This document shows positions 1 through 13,564 of a stretch of DNA of 64,000 nt, piece after piece; positions within the stretch are counted from its first letter, which is position 1, and every line of letters starts with the position of its first letter. The translations under genes and the position numbers were made by a program. This DNA is from Crotophaga sulcirostris (Eukaryota > Chordata > Aves > Cuculiformes > Crotophagidae): NCBI GenBank assembly GCA_013397455.1, contig VYZB01000381.1:1-64000 (forward strand). The letters are read 5' to 3'. The notes under the pieces were generated by a model, which was given only the letters and a program-made list of their open reading frames with translations, was not told the origin of the DNA and ran no database searches.

Positions 1-661
<661 letters not shown>

Positions 662-1407
662 GTAGGAAATCCCAATCCCTTCAGACTCCTGAAGATGTAG
701 AATTGTGAATATAACAAACTGCAAAAGTTAGTCTTATGTATAGACATTATTTTCGTCGTATGTTTCTATATTTTGAAACAAAGGTATGTACTCTTCTTCA
801 TTTGAAGGATAGAGCTGGTTTTTGTTAAACAGAATATAATATTGTTTGGTTACTACATAATACCTGTTCTCATTTCTTTGGCAGTGTGTTGGCTAGGTAC
901 AAAGTTAATAGCCCTTAGCGATTACCTGCTGCTGGTGTGTATTTTTGTAAATGTATGCACTTCTCTGAAAGAAGAAGAAAAACACAAAAGACAAAAAAAA
1001 ATTTTTTTTTTTTTGCCAAGGCCAGTGTTGATGCCTAAAAAAAATTGCTACAAAAATGGTGACAGCTTATGTTTTACAAGCCCTGAGTGTTAGTCTTTCA
1101 CTTTATTTTTTCCGTTTTTGTTTTTTTTGTTTGCAAAACGGTGGGGTGGCTCTGGGGGGGAGGGTGTTTTTTGTTGCAAGTTTGTAAGGAAAATGTTTCA
1201 GTTTGTTTCTATTGATCTGAACGTTTTTAATCTTCATGTGTTTTTTGTTTTTGCTTTTATTGATGCACGGATGCTTTTGAACAGTAGAGCAAAATGCTGT
1301 ACATGAAAAACATGCTCTGTTTGTCCTTTATACATTTCTGTAGTTAACAGAACACTGTAATGTGCCTTGGAGCTTAGTAAATTGTAATAAATTCAATTGA
1401 TATTAAT
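662..1407 (+). other. IRF2BPL: IRF2BPL 3' untranslated region
   Basis: The sequence switches abruptly from GC-rich code to AT-rich DNA with long T and A runs (for example about 990-1015 and 1105-1130). It leads to a canonical AATAAA at 1386-1391. No frame after the stop has a recognisable protein. The end is set about 16 bases after the signal by the usual cleavage distance and is approximate. U-rich stretches at about 1115-1270 could bind RNA-stability factors, but this is inference. Confidence 0.75.
1386..1391 (+). promoter_or_regulatory. Polyadenylation signal AATAAA for IRF2BPL
   Basis: A perfect AATAAA hexamer lies 725 bases after the stop codon and is followed by a T-rich stretch (about 1405-1435) that could serve as the downstream element. 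It is the first canonical signal after the stop, so it is the likely main cleavage signal. Confidence 0.75.
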
Positions 1408-4400
1408 ACTTCTTGAGTAGCAAGTTTTATTTTTCTCAGAGCTTAGGCAGCACGGGCAAGCCATGTTGCCCTTTTAAGTCACCATTATACCAAGAGCCTG
1501 CAGTTCTGTTGTGATAATTGTGGCACTTGTACGCGCATTTTCACGGATATGTAGTAAGATAATGATGTTGATGGTGTTATCCAACTTACCTTGGATAAAT
1601 CTTGGCACTGTGCCTATTTACATTTCACCTTTAATGTTGCAGTAACAGTTGCTGACTAAGCATTTTCTATTTACTGTTTCTGCATCTCATTTCCTCCTCC
1701 CTTTCGCCCTCCCCAGCTCTCCAGCTGCAGACAGTGTTTGCAGCACAGGATGCATCCATTGCCTGCACAATTTAATAAGGCTCGAGATTTGAAGCCCTCT
1801 TGCACAAAAGAAAACCCAGTGTCACGTGGTTAATAATTTTATTTCGTTTTCAGAGGGTTCATTGAAGCTCAGTGTTAGCCATAGCCTCTTGGTAAGGCAA
1901 AACCGTAGTTGAGTGCAGCGCAAAGAAAGGGGAGTGGGAAATAACAGCTCCTACAGTTGGTGGTGCAGCTAGTGGGTAGCCACCCCATGCAGGCAGTGGC
2001 TTTTTCATAACTGAGTTGGTGAACAGCTATGGGGCTGCGTTGTGTTTTTGGGAAAGGAAGCTTCCTGAAAGCACTGAAGTTAAATGCTTTCCTTTGGTAA
2101 AGATCATATGTGATTCTTTGTGTAATTAACTTTGTGTGGCATGGGCATTTTCTGGAGACTGGGGAGCAGTGTAGTACCTGCTAGGTGATCAACAGGCAAA
2201 GTAAATACACAGGCCTCTCACTAGCTAGAGAATGCAAACAAACCTAATGTGAACTTTGTCCTTTCCAGTGAGGCAAATGGAGGAAAGAGAGAAAACCTAA
2301 ACCAAAACCAGCAGCACTGCAGAAATCCTTTGCAGAACAGCAGAACATAGAGCTGTTCCAAATGCAATAGTGTCTTAGGTTATGAGCTCTGAGTTTTATT
2401 GAATATTAAGGATCTCCTCTCCAGAGAACCCCATAATTGTATAAAGAGGTACTTTTTTTAAAAAAAAAGCCTGGATGGCATTTGATATCTGCTTGTGCTT
2501 AATAAGACATTTTTAATTTTTATTGTTGGTGGAAAAGATGGTAAAAGCCTTGACACTATATGCTTAGTGTGCATACAGATCTTTGCTGTCTTGTGTAGGT
2601 ACATACTCTGGCTATTTTAGGGGGTGTGGGGAGCGTATGTTTTAACATGCAGACCTTGGCATCACTACATCTGTGATTTCAGACAATGAATTTGTGTTAT
2701 ATACGTATTATTTTTTTTCTGCCAAGTGATACATTGGTGCTTAAAAATCTCAGAACGTATTGTTATGTAATGAATTTGAGGGGATAATGCAGAAAAAATA
2801 ATGTTGGTGTTAATTACTGGGCACAACATATACATTTTTTAGAGTACAGATTTGTACTGATCCTGTTTTCAATTATGTCTTAAGTATGCAGCTCTCACAC
2901 AGTGGTTTATTTCTAAATCACGAGATAGGGGGACTGATATTGTGAGCTCTAGACTGGCAGAGAAAAAAATTGTACACATGGATGAAATTCGAGTTTAAAC
3001 CTAACAAGGAGAGAACTAATATTCATGTATGAATTGCAGCTGCTGTTTATAAAGAAAAAAACTACTGGCTGTTCAACATTTAATTATGTCACACAAGCGT
3101 GAATACCCTGATTTATATAAACAGAGCCACTCCTGTAATCTTGAAATCAGTCATCAGTAGCTGGAATTAGAAAGAGTTTGGTGGGTTTCTTTAATTGCAG
3201 AGCATTCTTGAAAAGCTCTTGTCAGTCAGAATTTTGGAAGCATAAGCCCACTTATGAGACTCATCAGTTTGATTTTTAGCAGGCAAAGGAAAGGTAAGGA
3301 GCAGTAGACATAGGTGGAAAATAAGCTTGGAGTGAATTGTAATACTGCAGTTAATTAAAGTTAACCGTAGCTACAGGGCATTTGTTGTATGGAGGTTTTT
3401 TGTAACCATGTGACCTTTTCTTTTACTCTGGCTCATTAAGCAGCCAGTCTGGGCATATTAGCCAGCATTTCTTTGAACCCACTCCATAGGTTTTTCTCTT
3501 TCTGAAGATGTCCATAGCTGACAAACAAGCTGTAACCTTTGTTTTCGAGGAGGAGGAGGAGAAGGGAGCTGATGAGCCAGTCTCATGTACAGAGATTCAG
3601 CTGATTTCTGTGTTTTACAGTAGTGCTCCCCTCCCCCATATTTGCCAGTTATTTAAGGCAAAGCCCAATGTTTGCTTGAATAAATTGTGTAAGTGAATTT
3701 ATTTGTCCAGGTGGTCATTTGTTGTGCTCTCATTCCTTCTTGTAATGGGGAAGTATTTAAATGGTTTATTTTCCCAAGGAGGCTTTTTTTTAAATTCCAC
3801 TTAGATTATTCTGGACATTTCTTTTAATAGCCTTGTAACCTGTTTTCTAAGAAATGGGTTAGAACATGTGTGTCACTGGATGTTTGTTTTTTAAGCGTTG
3901 GCAGCTCTGTGTGAGTTGGAGATGGAAGTGTTTGTGCAGTGAAGGGATGCTATGTCCGTTTGGGGGAAATACTACACAATTCCATCAGGAGCTCAAGTTC
4001 AGCAATGTGAACTGGTGTCATTTAGTACAAACTTTGTTATCTTTTTTTATTTGCTTAGCAATGTTATGCTTATGAGCGTGCTTCTCCCCCCCCCGCCCTT
4101 TAACATTTGAGCTCCAAACTAGGCAGGACTAACGTTGTTTTGAAACTGCAATCTCTTCAAATAGGCTGGCTGCCAGCATAGCTTTGCAGAGCTGCAGCCC
4201 TCACTGGAAAAAGGGTTGTCTTTGCTTCTTCATGCTTCTTGAGAGCTGAGTTTTTCTTCCCCTCAAAGGGAAGGGCTTTGTCTCCTCTGAGCTCTCAGGT
4301 TCCCAACTTACTATGCAGCAGTCACTTTGCAGTTTCCCTCTTCCTTAGGTCTTACCATTTTCTTTTTTTCGTGGTATACAGCCATTCTCCATTCATAGTA

Positions 4401-5139
4401 AGATGGTTTGTGTTGTGCATTAGCAGCCTCTTTCTCTGCCAAAGTGACACATCCTGTAGATGTGCAGCAGAGTTCTGAACTGTCACTGTAATGCTGACTC
4501 TTGTAGGGCTATTCTTGAAGCAGAACAGCTTCCCCCTTGGCGCTGAGCCATCGTAATCCATTACAGCATGCATTTTCTACCCAAAACATAGCTCTGTACC
4601 TACATAGTTGTCCTTACAACCATCCCCTGGAAGACACAGAGGGCATGGTTATACCCTCCTGTGTAGAAATAGGCACTGCTGAGTTTACTTTCCAAGTGTC
4701 TGAAAACCATGTACTGAGCTTTCGTTGTGTCAAAACAAAACCCTTCAACCCGTAACGCGGACTCGGGAAAGGGGATGCCTCTGCTGATGGGGTGATGAGA
4801 AAAGAACTGCAGACGAGGGCTTTTCTCTGCTGTATGTCTTGAAAGAAAGATTAGGGGTGTGTGCACTGTGCTCCTCTGGGGAGCCAGCCGAACATCTCCC
4901 TCCCCACGTGTTCACCACAGGGCAGCCCAGCCCCTGCTGCTGGCCCTGACTGGGAGGCTCTGGAGGAACCCAGCTCTGGAGGAACCCAGCTCTTCTTCCT
5001 GGGAACGGGCTCGCCCACCTCCGGGAGAAGAAACACGGGCGATTACGTGTCATTTCAAGTTTCTGACAGCAAACCCCACTCTCTTTCAGCCATTGAGGGA
5101 ACTGTAGAGCGAAAAGCAGAAGGGAGCAGTTAGACATGT
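1408..5139. other. Non-coding DNA downstream of IRF2BPL
   Basis: About 3.7 kb without a convincing gene. Open frames are at most about 130 codons (4745-5137, minus) and overlap others on both strands, with no known domain. Several AT-rich blocks, such as 1680-1860 and 3330-3440, have the look of conserved non-coding elements, but this cannot be judged from one genome. Confidence 0.7.
4958..4989. repeat. 16-bp perfect tandem duplication
   Basis: The unit CTCTGGAGGAACCCAG occurs twice head to tail (4958-4973 and 4974-4989), followed by another CTCT. It is a short local duplication of the replication-slippage type. Confidence 0.9.
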
Positions 5140-5879
5140 GAATGGGAGGGGGAGGATGCTCATCACCAGGCTGTCTGGCCAGTACGGTCTCCGACTGGTT
5201 GGACTGGCTGAGCTACTCGGGGCTAGGTGGGTTCCAGCTCGCACAGCCTGCCTGCCGTGCTTGGCTCGCTGACACGAGCCCTGCTGCCAGCGGCTGCTGC
5301 TCCCCTGCAGCTGCCCCTCCCTCCCGTGTCACAGACACCCAGGCACAGCGAGGCTGGGGGTGCGCTCCCCCCGCCGCGGGGTGCCTTGCCTGCCCGATGC
5401 GCCCTTGTAAGGTTGTTTGGAGGCGGTGGGAGCAGGGGTGGAGGTGAGGAAGGTCAAGCTGCTTAGGTTTCAGCTGATTTGGCATCGGCTCGTAGCCCTC
5501 CCCCGGGAGCCCTGCGCGGCCTTTGGCGCTCGCTGCTGCTTTTATGACCCTTTCCAAAGAAACCTCAAAGATGGGAGCTGCCGTCGAATTTTCAGGAAAA
5601 CACTCCCTTCCCACACCGAGCAGCTTCAACAACGAGAAGACTGTGTTGGTTTTTTTTTTTCCCCGGGAGCTGCTACTTTCTCCCCTGCTGGCACTGCTCT
5701 CCCAGCCACGGCCCCCGGATCCCCCGAGCCCGCTTCCCCGGGGGCTTTTCCTCTCTATTTTTCTGGGCACCGCAGAGCCCCCAGGCTTTGTTCGGTGCTC
5801 TGCGAGAGGAGGCTGAGCCGGCCACGCAGCCCCCGGCACCCCCGCAGCACGGAGTGGCTCGGGCAGGGGCTGGGGGGCG

Positions 5880-5915
5880 GCGAACCGAACCGAACCGAGC
5901 CGGGCCGGGCCGGGG
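5880..5915. repeat. Pentanucleotide simple repeat (CGAAC/CGGGC)
   Basis: Three copies of CGAAC grade into CGAGC and then CGGGC repeats inside the CpG island. It is a small interrupted five-base microsatellite. Confidence 0.85.
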
Positions 5916-6113
5916 GCACCGAACCGCCACGGCCTGAAATCGCCGCCGGGCTGGGCCTGGCCTAGACGGCCGTGTGATCCCCGCCCGGGCTGGGAACGGG
6001 GACACGGAACGTGTCTGAGCAGCTTCGAGGAGCCGAGCAGAATTCCCCGCTGTCATCATCCCCCCGCCTCCCTCCCCGCGGGCTGCCGGAGGGGAGGGCT
6101 GCGCACCGCTCCG

Positions 6114-6147
6114 CTATTGTTCAAGTAACCTACAAACGGATTTGCAT
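6114..6147. promoter_or_regulatory. Candidate SOX site plus perfect POU octamer
   Basis: CTATTGTTC at 6114-6122 fits a SOX-type core, and ATTTGCAT at 6140-6147 is a perfect octamer for POU-domain factors. The two lie 17 bases apart at the distal edge of the CpG island. Spacing is wider than in the classical directly adjacent SOX2-OCT4 composite. The match is seen; binding is inference. Confidence 0.4.
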
Positions 6148-6230
6148 GGAGGCAGGTTGGGAGGGGCGGAGGGGTGGGATTTATTAGCAGCAGCTAAATT
6201 CGTCGGGATTACTATTAGGCTGAGAGCTTC

Positions 6231-9200
6231 TCAATGGGAATGATCCCCCGGTGGAGGGGAGGGGCTGGAAAGCTCCTTTTCTGCAAATAGGTGAAGGGGT
6301 GGCTGGCTCCGGCCGAGCAGGGTGCAGCTGGCTGGGGACGGCGCTTCACCTCGGTTTAAACTGTAACCCTCTATTCCGAGCACGCAGCTCCTGGCAGCGC
6401 CGCTCATACCAAAGCCTTGACTCAGGGTTATCTGCACGCTGGGTAATGAGCAGCGTCACCAGCGGAATGTGCAGAGAAAGCAGCCACGCTCCTGCAAGCC
6501 TGCGCCTGCTCCCCGGGCAAGCTACGGGTTTAGCAGCCTCTGGGACACTGGCAGGGGTCAGGGGTGTCTCAAGGGGGGGCAGCCTGAAGTCTGGTTTGAA
6601 GCCAAAAGGGCATTTTCCCCTCCCGTTGCAAAGCTGGCTAGGACATCTGTAACCGTAACTGAGGGCTGTGCCCAGGAAAGGGTGAAGCTCCTGCTCGAGT
6701 CACTACATTAGTTTATCTGTTTTCCAGATGGGCACATCTGAAGTGTTTTTTCCAAAGTCACACGGCAAATGCCTATCAGAATGTGGGAGGCTGTGGCCTT
6801 TGGTTACTGCCGCAGCTGCTTGTCTCCCTCTGGGATAAAAGCATGTTTTTAAAACAGCTATGTACAGCTGAACTCAAAAGCACTTGGGCGACACAGGTGT
6901 TTGGGAACAACAGCACTCAGTGCCAGGCCATTTGCCTGTAGTCTGTGTCCTTTCCCCAGATAGCTCCAAGGCTGGAGGCTGTTGCCATTCTTGCTGATGC
7001 AACACAGCAAGAGCTGAGGTGAAGGAGAATGCATACCTGTGTGTCAGAGGTAGGAGCTCCCCTTTGGCTATGATGGAAAGCACAGCACATCCAAATCAAA
7101 GACAGGAGGGGGTTACTTTGAATTGCTGTATTCCAGACTTGTCTGAGGCAATCTTACTCTTCACTGCACACATCATGGTAACAAGATCATTGCGTAGCCC
7201 AGGTTTTCATTTGAACATGTCCAGGCTGGCACACAGTTGGGGTAAGGATGATGCGGTTTTTTAGGTTTGATTTGTGTTAGAGCTTAGGGGCAAAACTAGG
7301 GAGGGAGTGGGAAGCCTGAATATCTGGTCTGCTAATGGAAAATATAGGGCACTGACTCAAAGATGTTGCAGGCTTATTTGGTTTAGCTTGATATGCCAGG
7401 CATTTTCTCTTAGAACACTCTTCCTCAGTGTCTGCAACTTATTTCTGTAAAATGAAAAGGAGGTACAAACATCTAGGATTAAAACAAGTGAAGGAGCTCT
7501 TGTCTTCCTGCAGCAGTAAATTCTGCAGTATTTTTTATTGCTTGCTCAGTGTTGTTGATGTGCTTGACTCCCTGTTAAGTGTAAAGATAATTCCTCCCTG
7601 AAGAACTCAGACTGCATTGATAAGAAAGACCAGTTGGTGCATCTATTTTATCCCACCTCCTTCAGTGAAAGATTATGCCACGTATCTTATCAAAAGGAAG
7701 CAGCCCTTCAAGAGCTGTACCTTGGTATGTATACGTACTCATTTTTTGGCAAACATTTGCTGTGGTTTTGAGTGGTTTTCTCCCTCTGCTCCCCCCACCC
7801 TCTCTGCAGTCAGCTCTTCTGTTCATCCAGCTGTACACATTTAGCTGTGCTCACTGCATCATTTCTGCTGGAGGGGAGGCAGCAAGAGGTACAGCCATCA
7901 GGGATAGTATCAGTTGTGTGATCCCTGGACATCTAGTCATGTTGTGCTAACAAGGACCTGCAGCCTAAGACAGATTCATTAGTCAGCATCCTTGATAGAA
8001 TAGCTAGTGGCTTGTGTGACAGTTAAATACCAGGAAATGATGCAGAAATTCTCATGTTCTTGTGTACCTGTCTTTCCTCATGCTAGAAGAGACGACAGCT
8101 TTTCTTGAGAACTGCATTGCACATGCTTAATACAGTGAGCAGCTCCTTTCAGCTTTTTGCCTGATTAGTTTCAGCTCTCTGCCTAGATTTTCCTTCTTCT
8201 GCTGGCTGGATTTTTACAGTAGTGTGCTGTACATATTTTGCAAGTTACAGCTTGAAACTTCCTCCTCACAGAAGGTTCTGTCATTTGGAGGAACCCCACC
8301 CTGCTCTCCCTTGAAGATGTGCAATCCCAGGCTGTGTTTGAGCATGCCTGGGGAGGCAGGTGCCGCCTGACTGGATCCTCAACATTACCTACAAATAAAC
8401 ACTGTTTAAACAAATTGGACTAATAAGAACATTCAGGATTCAAGTAATAATCAGGACAGGCTTTGCTCTGAAGTCTTCATGCCGTGCTTTTCCCATCCCC
8501 TCTCCCTCTGAGTTGTAATCCATAATATATGACATGATCACGTTGCTATGGAAATTAATTACAACATAACTCTATAGAACTGTATAACAATAACAGTTGT
8601 TAATAGCAGCTTTGTTGAAAACAACATCAGGTTAGAGTCACTTAAAAAAACCCCCACGTTTCCTTTCTGCTGTTGAAACTAAGGAGCTACATAAAATTAA
8701 AGATTTATTTTCTAGTATTTTAAGGAAAAGTCCTTCCAGCGCAGAGCCTGTAAACGCAGTTGTATTCTTCCTCATTTGCCCAGCATTTCTATAGTCATCA
8801 GGAATGTCCTTCAGCCCAGAAAAGATGGCAAATACTTAAAGCCAGTATAAGCTCTTCAAATCTTAGAACCAAGGGACCAGACCAGAAGAAGGCTGTTTCT
8901 CTGCTCAAAGCAGGCTCTTTGTACTCATATCTCAATTCAAGTCTGTGAGAACTGTAGGCTGTCACCAGCTCCACACAGTTTTGTCCTCAGATGAGCTCTT
9001 TGTGGAGTCACCTGCTTCCTTCCCAGCACTATGAGAATCCCCATATTACTTGCTGCAAGCATTTAGAGGATCAGTCCTTAGTAGTACACACACAATTACC
9101 CTCAGGGTCTTGTCCAAGCTAGTTCTACAGTTTGATGGGGACCTATCTTATTACCACACAGACTTCTCAATGATGTTCCATTTCAGGGTTGTCAAGTCTG

Positions 9201-9550
9201 TATACTGATACACCAGCTTTCCCTGACACTTAAAGATGTCTGGGCCTGGCTAGTTCTTTTAACTAAGCTTCTTAAGCCTTTTGGCTGTTGTTCCCAAAGG
9301 AAGCGTGGCAAGGTAGTCACCAGTGTTCTCCTGATTTTTCAATTGGGGAACAGTGGAGTTTTCACTCAAGGCTTTCTCTGGCTGCCCGATGCAGGAAGCT
9401 GCTGTGCTGAACAGCGACCTCCAGTCATGACTGAAATGACACATGACACATCTGTATATGGTGGGCACATATCTATACATGCTCTGGTGAACAATGGGTG
9501 CAAGTTTGTGTACCAGCTGCATATTACTGGAAAGGAAGACATTACACACA
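6231..9550. other. Intergenic DNA, no gene seen
   Basis: About 3.3 kb of moderate GC sequence. Open frames stay at or below about 133 codons (6251-6652) and have no recognisable motif. A weak X-box-like site is noted separately at 8542. I see no recent transposon here. Confidence 0.7.
8542..8555. promoter_or_regulatory. Weak X-box-like (RFX) site
   Basis: GTTGCTATGGAAAT resembles the RFX X-box GTNRCC(N)0-3RGYAAC but departs from it at three positions. It is listed only because stronger X-boxes occur further along the window. Confidence 0.2.
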
Positions 9551-10060
9551 CACAGTATCACAGTATCACAAGGTTGGGAAGGACCTCTGAGGTCATCGAG
9601 TCCAACCCGTAACCCAACACTAACACCAACCCATCATCTAAACCATGGGCACTGAGTGCCTCATCCAATCTCCCCTTAAACACCTCCAGGGACAGCGACT
9701 CCACCACCTCCCTGGGCAGCACATTCCAATGGCCAATCACCCTTTCAGGGAAGAACTTTTTCCTAATATCAAGCCTAAACTTTCCCTGACGGAGCTTGAG
9801 TCCATGTCCTCTAGTTCTGTCACTGTTCACCTGAGAGAAGAGGCCAAACCCTGCCTGACTACAACCTCCTTTTAGGCAGTTGTAGAGAGCAATAAGGTCA
9901 TCCCTGAGCCTCCTCTTCTCCAGGCTAAACAGCCCCAGCTCCCTCAGTCGCTCCTCACAGGGCTTGTGCTCCAAACCCTTCACCGTCTTCGTTGCTCTCC
10001 TCTGGACACACTCCAGTGTCCTGACATCTTTCCCAAACTGGAAGCTGATATAGGACTAAT
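9551..10060 (-). mobile_element. CR1 LINE 3' fragment (copy 1)
   Basis: This is a 5'-truncated CR1 non-LTR retrotransposon lying on the minus strand. Its 3' tail is at the left: two CACAGTAT octamers (9551-9566) precede AAGGTTGGGAAGGACC, the usual CR1 3' end in reverse complement. Translation of 9983 back to 9558 on the minus strand gives the C-terminal end of CR1 ORF2 with [27 protein letters not shown] and [17 protein letters not shown]. An extra G (GGG at 9647-9649) shifts the frame past the normal ORF2 stop, so the open frame runs into the tail. The right boundary near 10060 is where similarity fades and is approximate. It is a dead fragment with no promoter or catalytic domains. Confidence 0.92.
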
Positions 10061-12931
10061 AATTCTTCTAAAGCTTTTCAGCAAGCTGCAGGTCTCCCTT
10101 GCCTTTTGTAGCAGAATGCCGTATTCTGTCACATGAATTCATTCCCTCCACCTTGATGTCCCCCATCATGTTGCTTGCAGAAGAGTGCCTGGAGTGGCAA
10201 TCCGTTTAAGCTCTAGCAGCAGACCCTGCAGATGTCATTCCAAGTCTGCTGTTCTCATCTCTGAACATCCAGGTAGTGATGTTCCCTGGCTGTTTGGTTG
10301 CTCTAAATGAACACGTGCCCCATGACTGTGGTGCAGCCCAGATGCAATGGCAGCACCGCGCCTGCAGCCAGTCCCAGCCTGGCCGGATCGAGAGACAAGT
10401 GCCTCAACGCTGGTTATGCTGCTTGGACCCCTCTTACTGGAGAGATGCTCTGCAGCTACTCCATTTTAACCCTCCACACCAGCAGCCCCAGGCATTCAGA
10501 GATGCAGGTGGGCATTTAAGGGTAATCTTTTAGCTCCATCAGCACCAAGGTAAGCCAGCCCAAACCACCTCCTGCCAGTCCAGCAGCACTCCCCAGGCCC
10601 CATGTCTGCTTACATTGCAGCAGTCTCTCCTGTTGAGGTGCAAGCTGCAGTTCCTGTTGCTTTTGTTGACTCTGCAGGAGGAGTGCCTGGTCTGCTGTTG
10701 TTTTTTTCAGCAGCAGATAAACAACATTTCTGTCTTTACCCTTCACAATGGAAGAATCCATTGAGAAATATCTACCTGTTGGCTTTGCCAATATCTTTTA
10801 TGTAGCTGCTCCAGTTTTCTCTTAGCGATACAGTCCTTGTGCCTGTAAACATGTTTCATGATGCACAAGCTTCTGGTTTACTTTCCCCAAGGATTATTCT
10901 TTCTCAGGGTCCTCAGTCCATTCAGTCAGCAGTTTGTCCCCCTTTGAGCATGCAGCTAGAGGGGCCTATTTGCCACAGCAAGGCAAACCACCCAAACTCA
11001 CCCATTTAATTTACTCCTGCTACTGAATCCTTTCTGTAATTCCTCTGGCCCCTTTCCTGCTGGATCCAATAACCTTACATAGCTGGTTTGCTCCAGGTCC
11101 TTAGGTCCTTAGAGAGGCAGGTTACACTTAGCAATTCGTTTGCAAATATATCAAGGAAGCTTTGTATACCCTATAAGCATAGCATCTCTTACAAAATGCT
11201 TTTTGTAAAGGCCCTGAGTCCTAAATATCATTGTTTATTTGGAAGTGTGATGGGTGTTAGGATCAGAGTGAAGTACACTTTACTTGGGACAGAAGAACTG
11301 TTGTTTTTTTACCTCCACAGCTTGAAGTACGTATCAGTTACAGATAAACATGTTCTTGGCCTGCGTAGCTTTGCAGCGCCGCTTACAAATTCTTGAGCTT
11401 ACAAAGGTGGTGCTGCCTTGCTGCTGTATTTATTTCCTTATAGAAATGAAATTGCTGAGTGTGGGAAGGGCTGGTTGCTCTCAGGAAAGATCAAGAAATG
11501 GAAATGTACCTCTTTTGCGACATGTATCAAGGAGATCTGGAAACCCTTAGCTTGAAATAGAGGATGAAGTAAGAACAAGTGCCAGAGGCAAAGGCAAGAA
11601 AGGAAAACGAGACAAGCTCTATCCTTCAGCAGATGGGGATGAAAAAGAGAGGGAGACATGCAGAGTTTTCTTGTTTTAAATGCTTGGGAAGTGCTCTGAA
11701 GCTGTTGTGATGGACAGACAAATAAGAGCCAAATGGTTGCATAGTTACAAGCAGCAGAACTTTGCAGAGCAAAAGATAGTTGACCAATAGGTCGTGAGTT
11801 GAAGAGTCCCTCATTACCAATTTGTCCATGAATAACAAACAGTGAGAAGTTCCTGAAATAAGAGACAACAGAAAATCAACAGCAAAGTTGTCACAGAATG
11901 ACGGCTCTTAAATGTGGATCTTGTCAAGTATCTTGATGCTCTTTATTGTTATTTTCTTTATCAGTCAAAGTTGTGCAACACAGTTTTTAGAAGGCAGACA
12001 TGGTCTTTTCTGAAATGCTTACAATTTAAATACTGAAGGAGAAAGAACAAGAGGGAACGTTGATATGTTTAAAAGTGCTGCTTGAGCATAAAAAATTCAA
12101 ACCAGTAGAACTTGGCACACTGGGGGTAAGTGAATGAGCCAGAAAGTAGCAGGTGAAATTTATGGCATATTCAGTTGTGCACACTGTGAGGAAACCATTT
12201 TCTGCAGCATTTTGCCTGGATAACTTACTGGAAGTTCACCTCTGTAAAATGAGCATCTTTCATCAGAAAGAAAATGCCAGGATGCATGAGGAATCAAATG
12301 TTGATGGCTACGTGGGGCTTTGTATTGCCGTTACAGGAACCAAAGATCTGCCCTTATCTGAAAGAGTATTGGTGACCCCATCTTAAAAATGATAATGAAC
12401 TGCTTAAGGGGGTTTGGAGATAAGCCCATGAGAACAGTTAGAGACATGCAAAAATGTCTTTGCACCACAGCAGAAGTGCTGTTACTGTTTATTTATTCCA
12501 CAGCTAAAGCCCCTTAGTATGCATAAGACTTTGTAGACAAATAAGGACAGGTCTGTGCCTGAGGAGCTCTCCTTCTGAGCAAGACAGAGCACAGCAAAGG
12601 GAAGCAACCCAAAAGAAGTGTGTTGGGACATGTGCAGAACATGGAGGCAGTGGGAGGCAGAGAGAGCCATTGCAGAGGAGAGGTCAGGGTCAAGGGTGTC
12701 ACTCATGCCCTCCCAGGGTATGCTCTTACTTTCCAGTGAAAGCAGGCTTCTCTGGTATTGCTGTGTCGAGGGAAAGCTGCGTGTTCCATTGTCTGTGAGG
12801 TGTCCTGTCTGCTTACAACTGCTGTCCTGTATTAAATATCCTCCAGACTCCACAGTCTCTGTTTTCACTGGCTACTTTTTCTACATATGCAGCTGCTTTT
12901 GCAGCAACTCCATATTTATATGGATATGGAA
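10061..12931. other. Intergenic DNA, no gene seen
   Basis: About 2.9 kb. The longest frames (11088-11396 plus and 12482-12868 minus) show no domain and no splice-supported structure. The stretch at 11960-12060 loosely resembles an old interspersed repeat but is too diverged to name. Confidence 0.65.
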
Positions 12932-13155
12932 AAATATGTTAGGAAAAAGTTCTTCCCTGAAAGAGTGATTGGCCATTGGAATACGCTGCCCGGGGAGGTG
13001 GTGGAGTCACCAACCCTGGAGGTGTTTAAGAGGGGATTGGATGAGGCACTCAGTGCCCATGGTTTAGATGATGGGTTGGTGTTAGTGTTGGGTTATAGGT
13101 TGGACTCGATGATCTCAGAGGTCCTTTCCAACCTTGTAATACTGTGATACTGTGA
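12932..13155 (+). mobile_element. CR1 LINE 3' fragment (copy 2)
   Basis: This is a short 5'-truncated CR1 in the plus orientation. The reading frame enters at about 12932 and encodes [19 protein letters not shown] and [10 protein letters not shown], the last part of ORF2. It is followed by the 3' end GGTCCTTTCCAACCTTG and the octamer tail ATACTGTGATACTGTGA. Like copy 1 it carries an additional base before the normal stop (GCCC at 13055-13058), so the open frame reads through to 13147. Flanking DNA is unrelated AT-rich sequence. Confidence 0.92.
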
Positions 13156-13564
13156 ATGCAAAAGCAGCTGGATTTCACAGACAGCAAAAAAAATTCAATT
13201 CCTACTTGAATTCAAAAGCAAATTTTGGGGGGATCTGTGTTGTGATGCTTTAATGTTTATGCACTCAAGATTTATTCGTGCAATTGAATTTCAAGTCAAA
13301 TTCTAAATATGAAAAAGGTGGAATTGCACATTTTATTGTAAAATTCATTTTAAGTTAACAAACATGGTACAAAATCAATATCATTTGGTATATGTAATTA
13401 GCCAGCACATTAGTAGACTTAGAAATGTTCATCAAATAGACTAATCATTCTGCGTGATGGAAATCTTGAGTATTTCCTAATCCAGTTGCAGCTAATTTCA
13501 GAACAGAAGAAAAAATTATTAATAGAATATGTTTTTGTTGCATATTACTTGCTCGGTTCTAGCA

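Larger units (their letters stand above)
5140..6230. promoter_or_regulatory. CpG island detached from the IRF2BPL gene
   Basis: About 1.1 kb of GC-rich DNA with many CpG dinucleotides stands between AT-rich flanks. The densest part is about 5500-6110. It lies about 3.7 kb past the IRF2BPL poly(A) signal, so it is not that gene's own promoter. CpG islands in vertebrates usually mark promoters or developmental regulatory elements. An unannotated non-coding transcript could start here, in either direction. Open frames inside it (for example 5417-5965 plus and 5213-5839 minus) overlap on both strands, are low-complexity Pro/Ala/Gly/Arg-rich, and are best explained by base composition. Confidence 0.65.

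Noticed and set aside
5417..5965. 182-codon plus-strand frame and the 208-codon minus frame (5213-5839) in the CpG island
   Set aside because: They overlap on both strands, consist mostly of Pro, Ala, Gly, Arg and Ser, and have no domain. GC-rich DNA lacks stop codons by composition.
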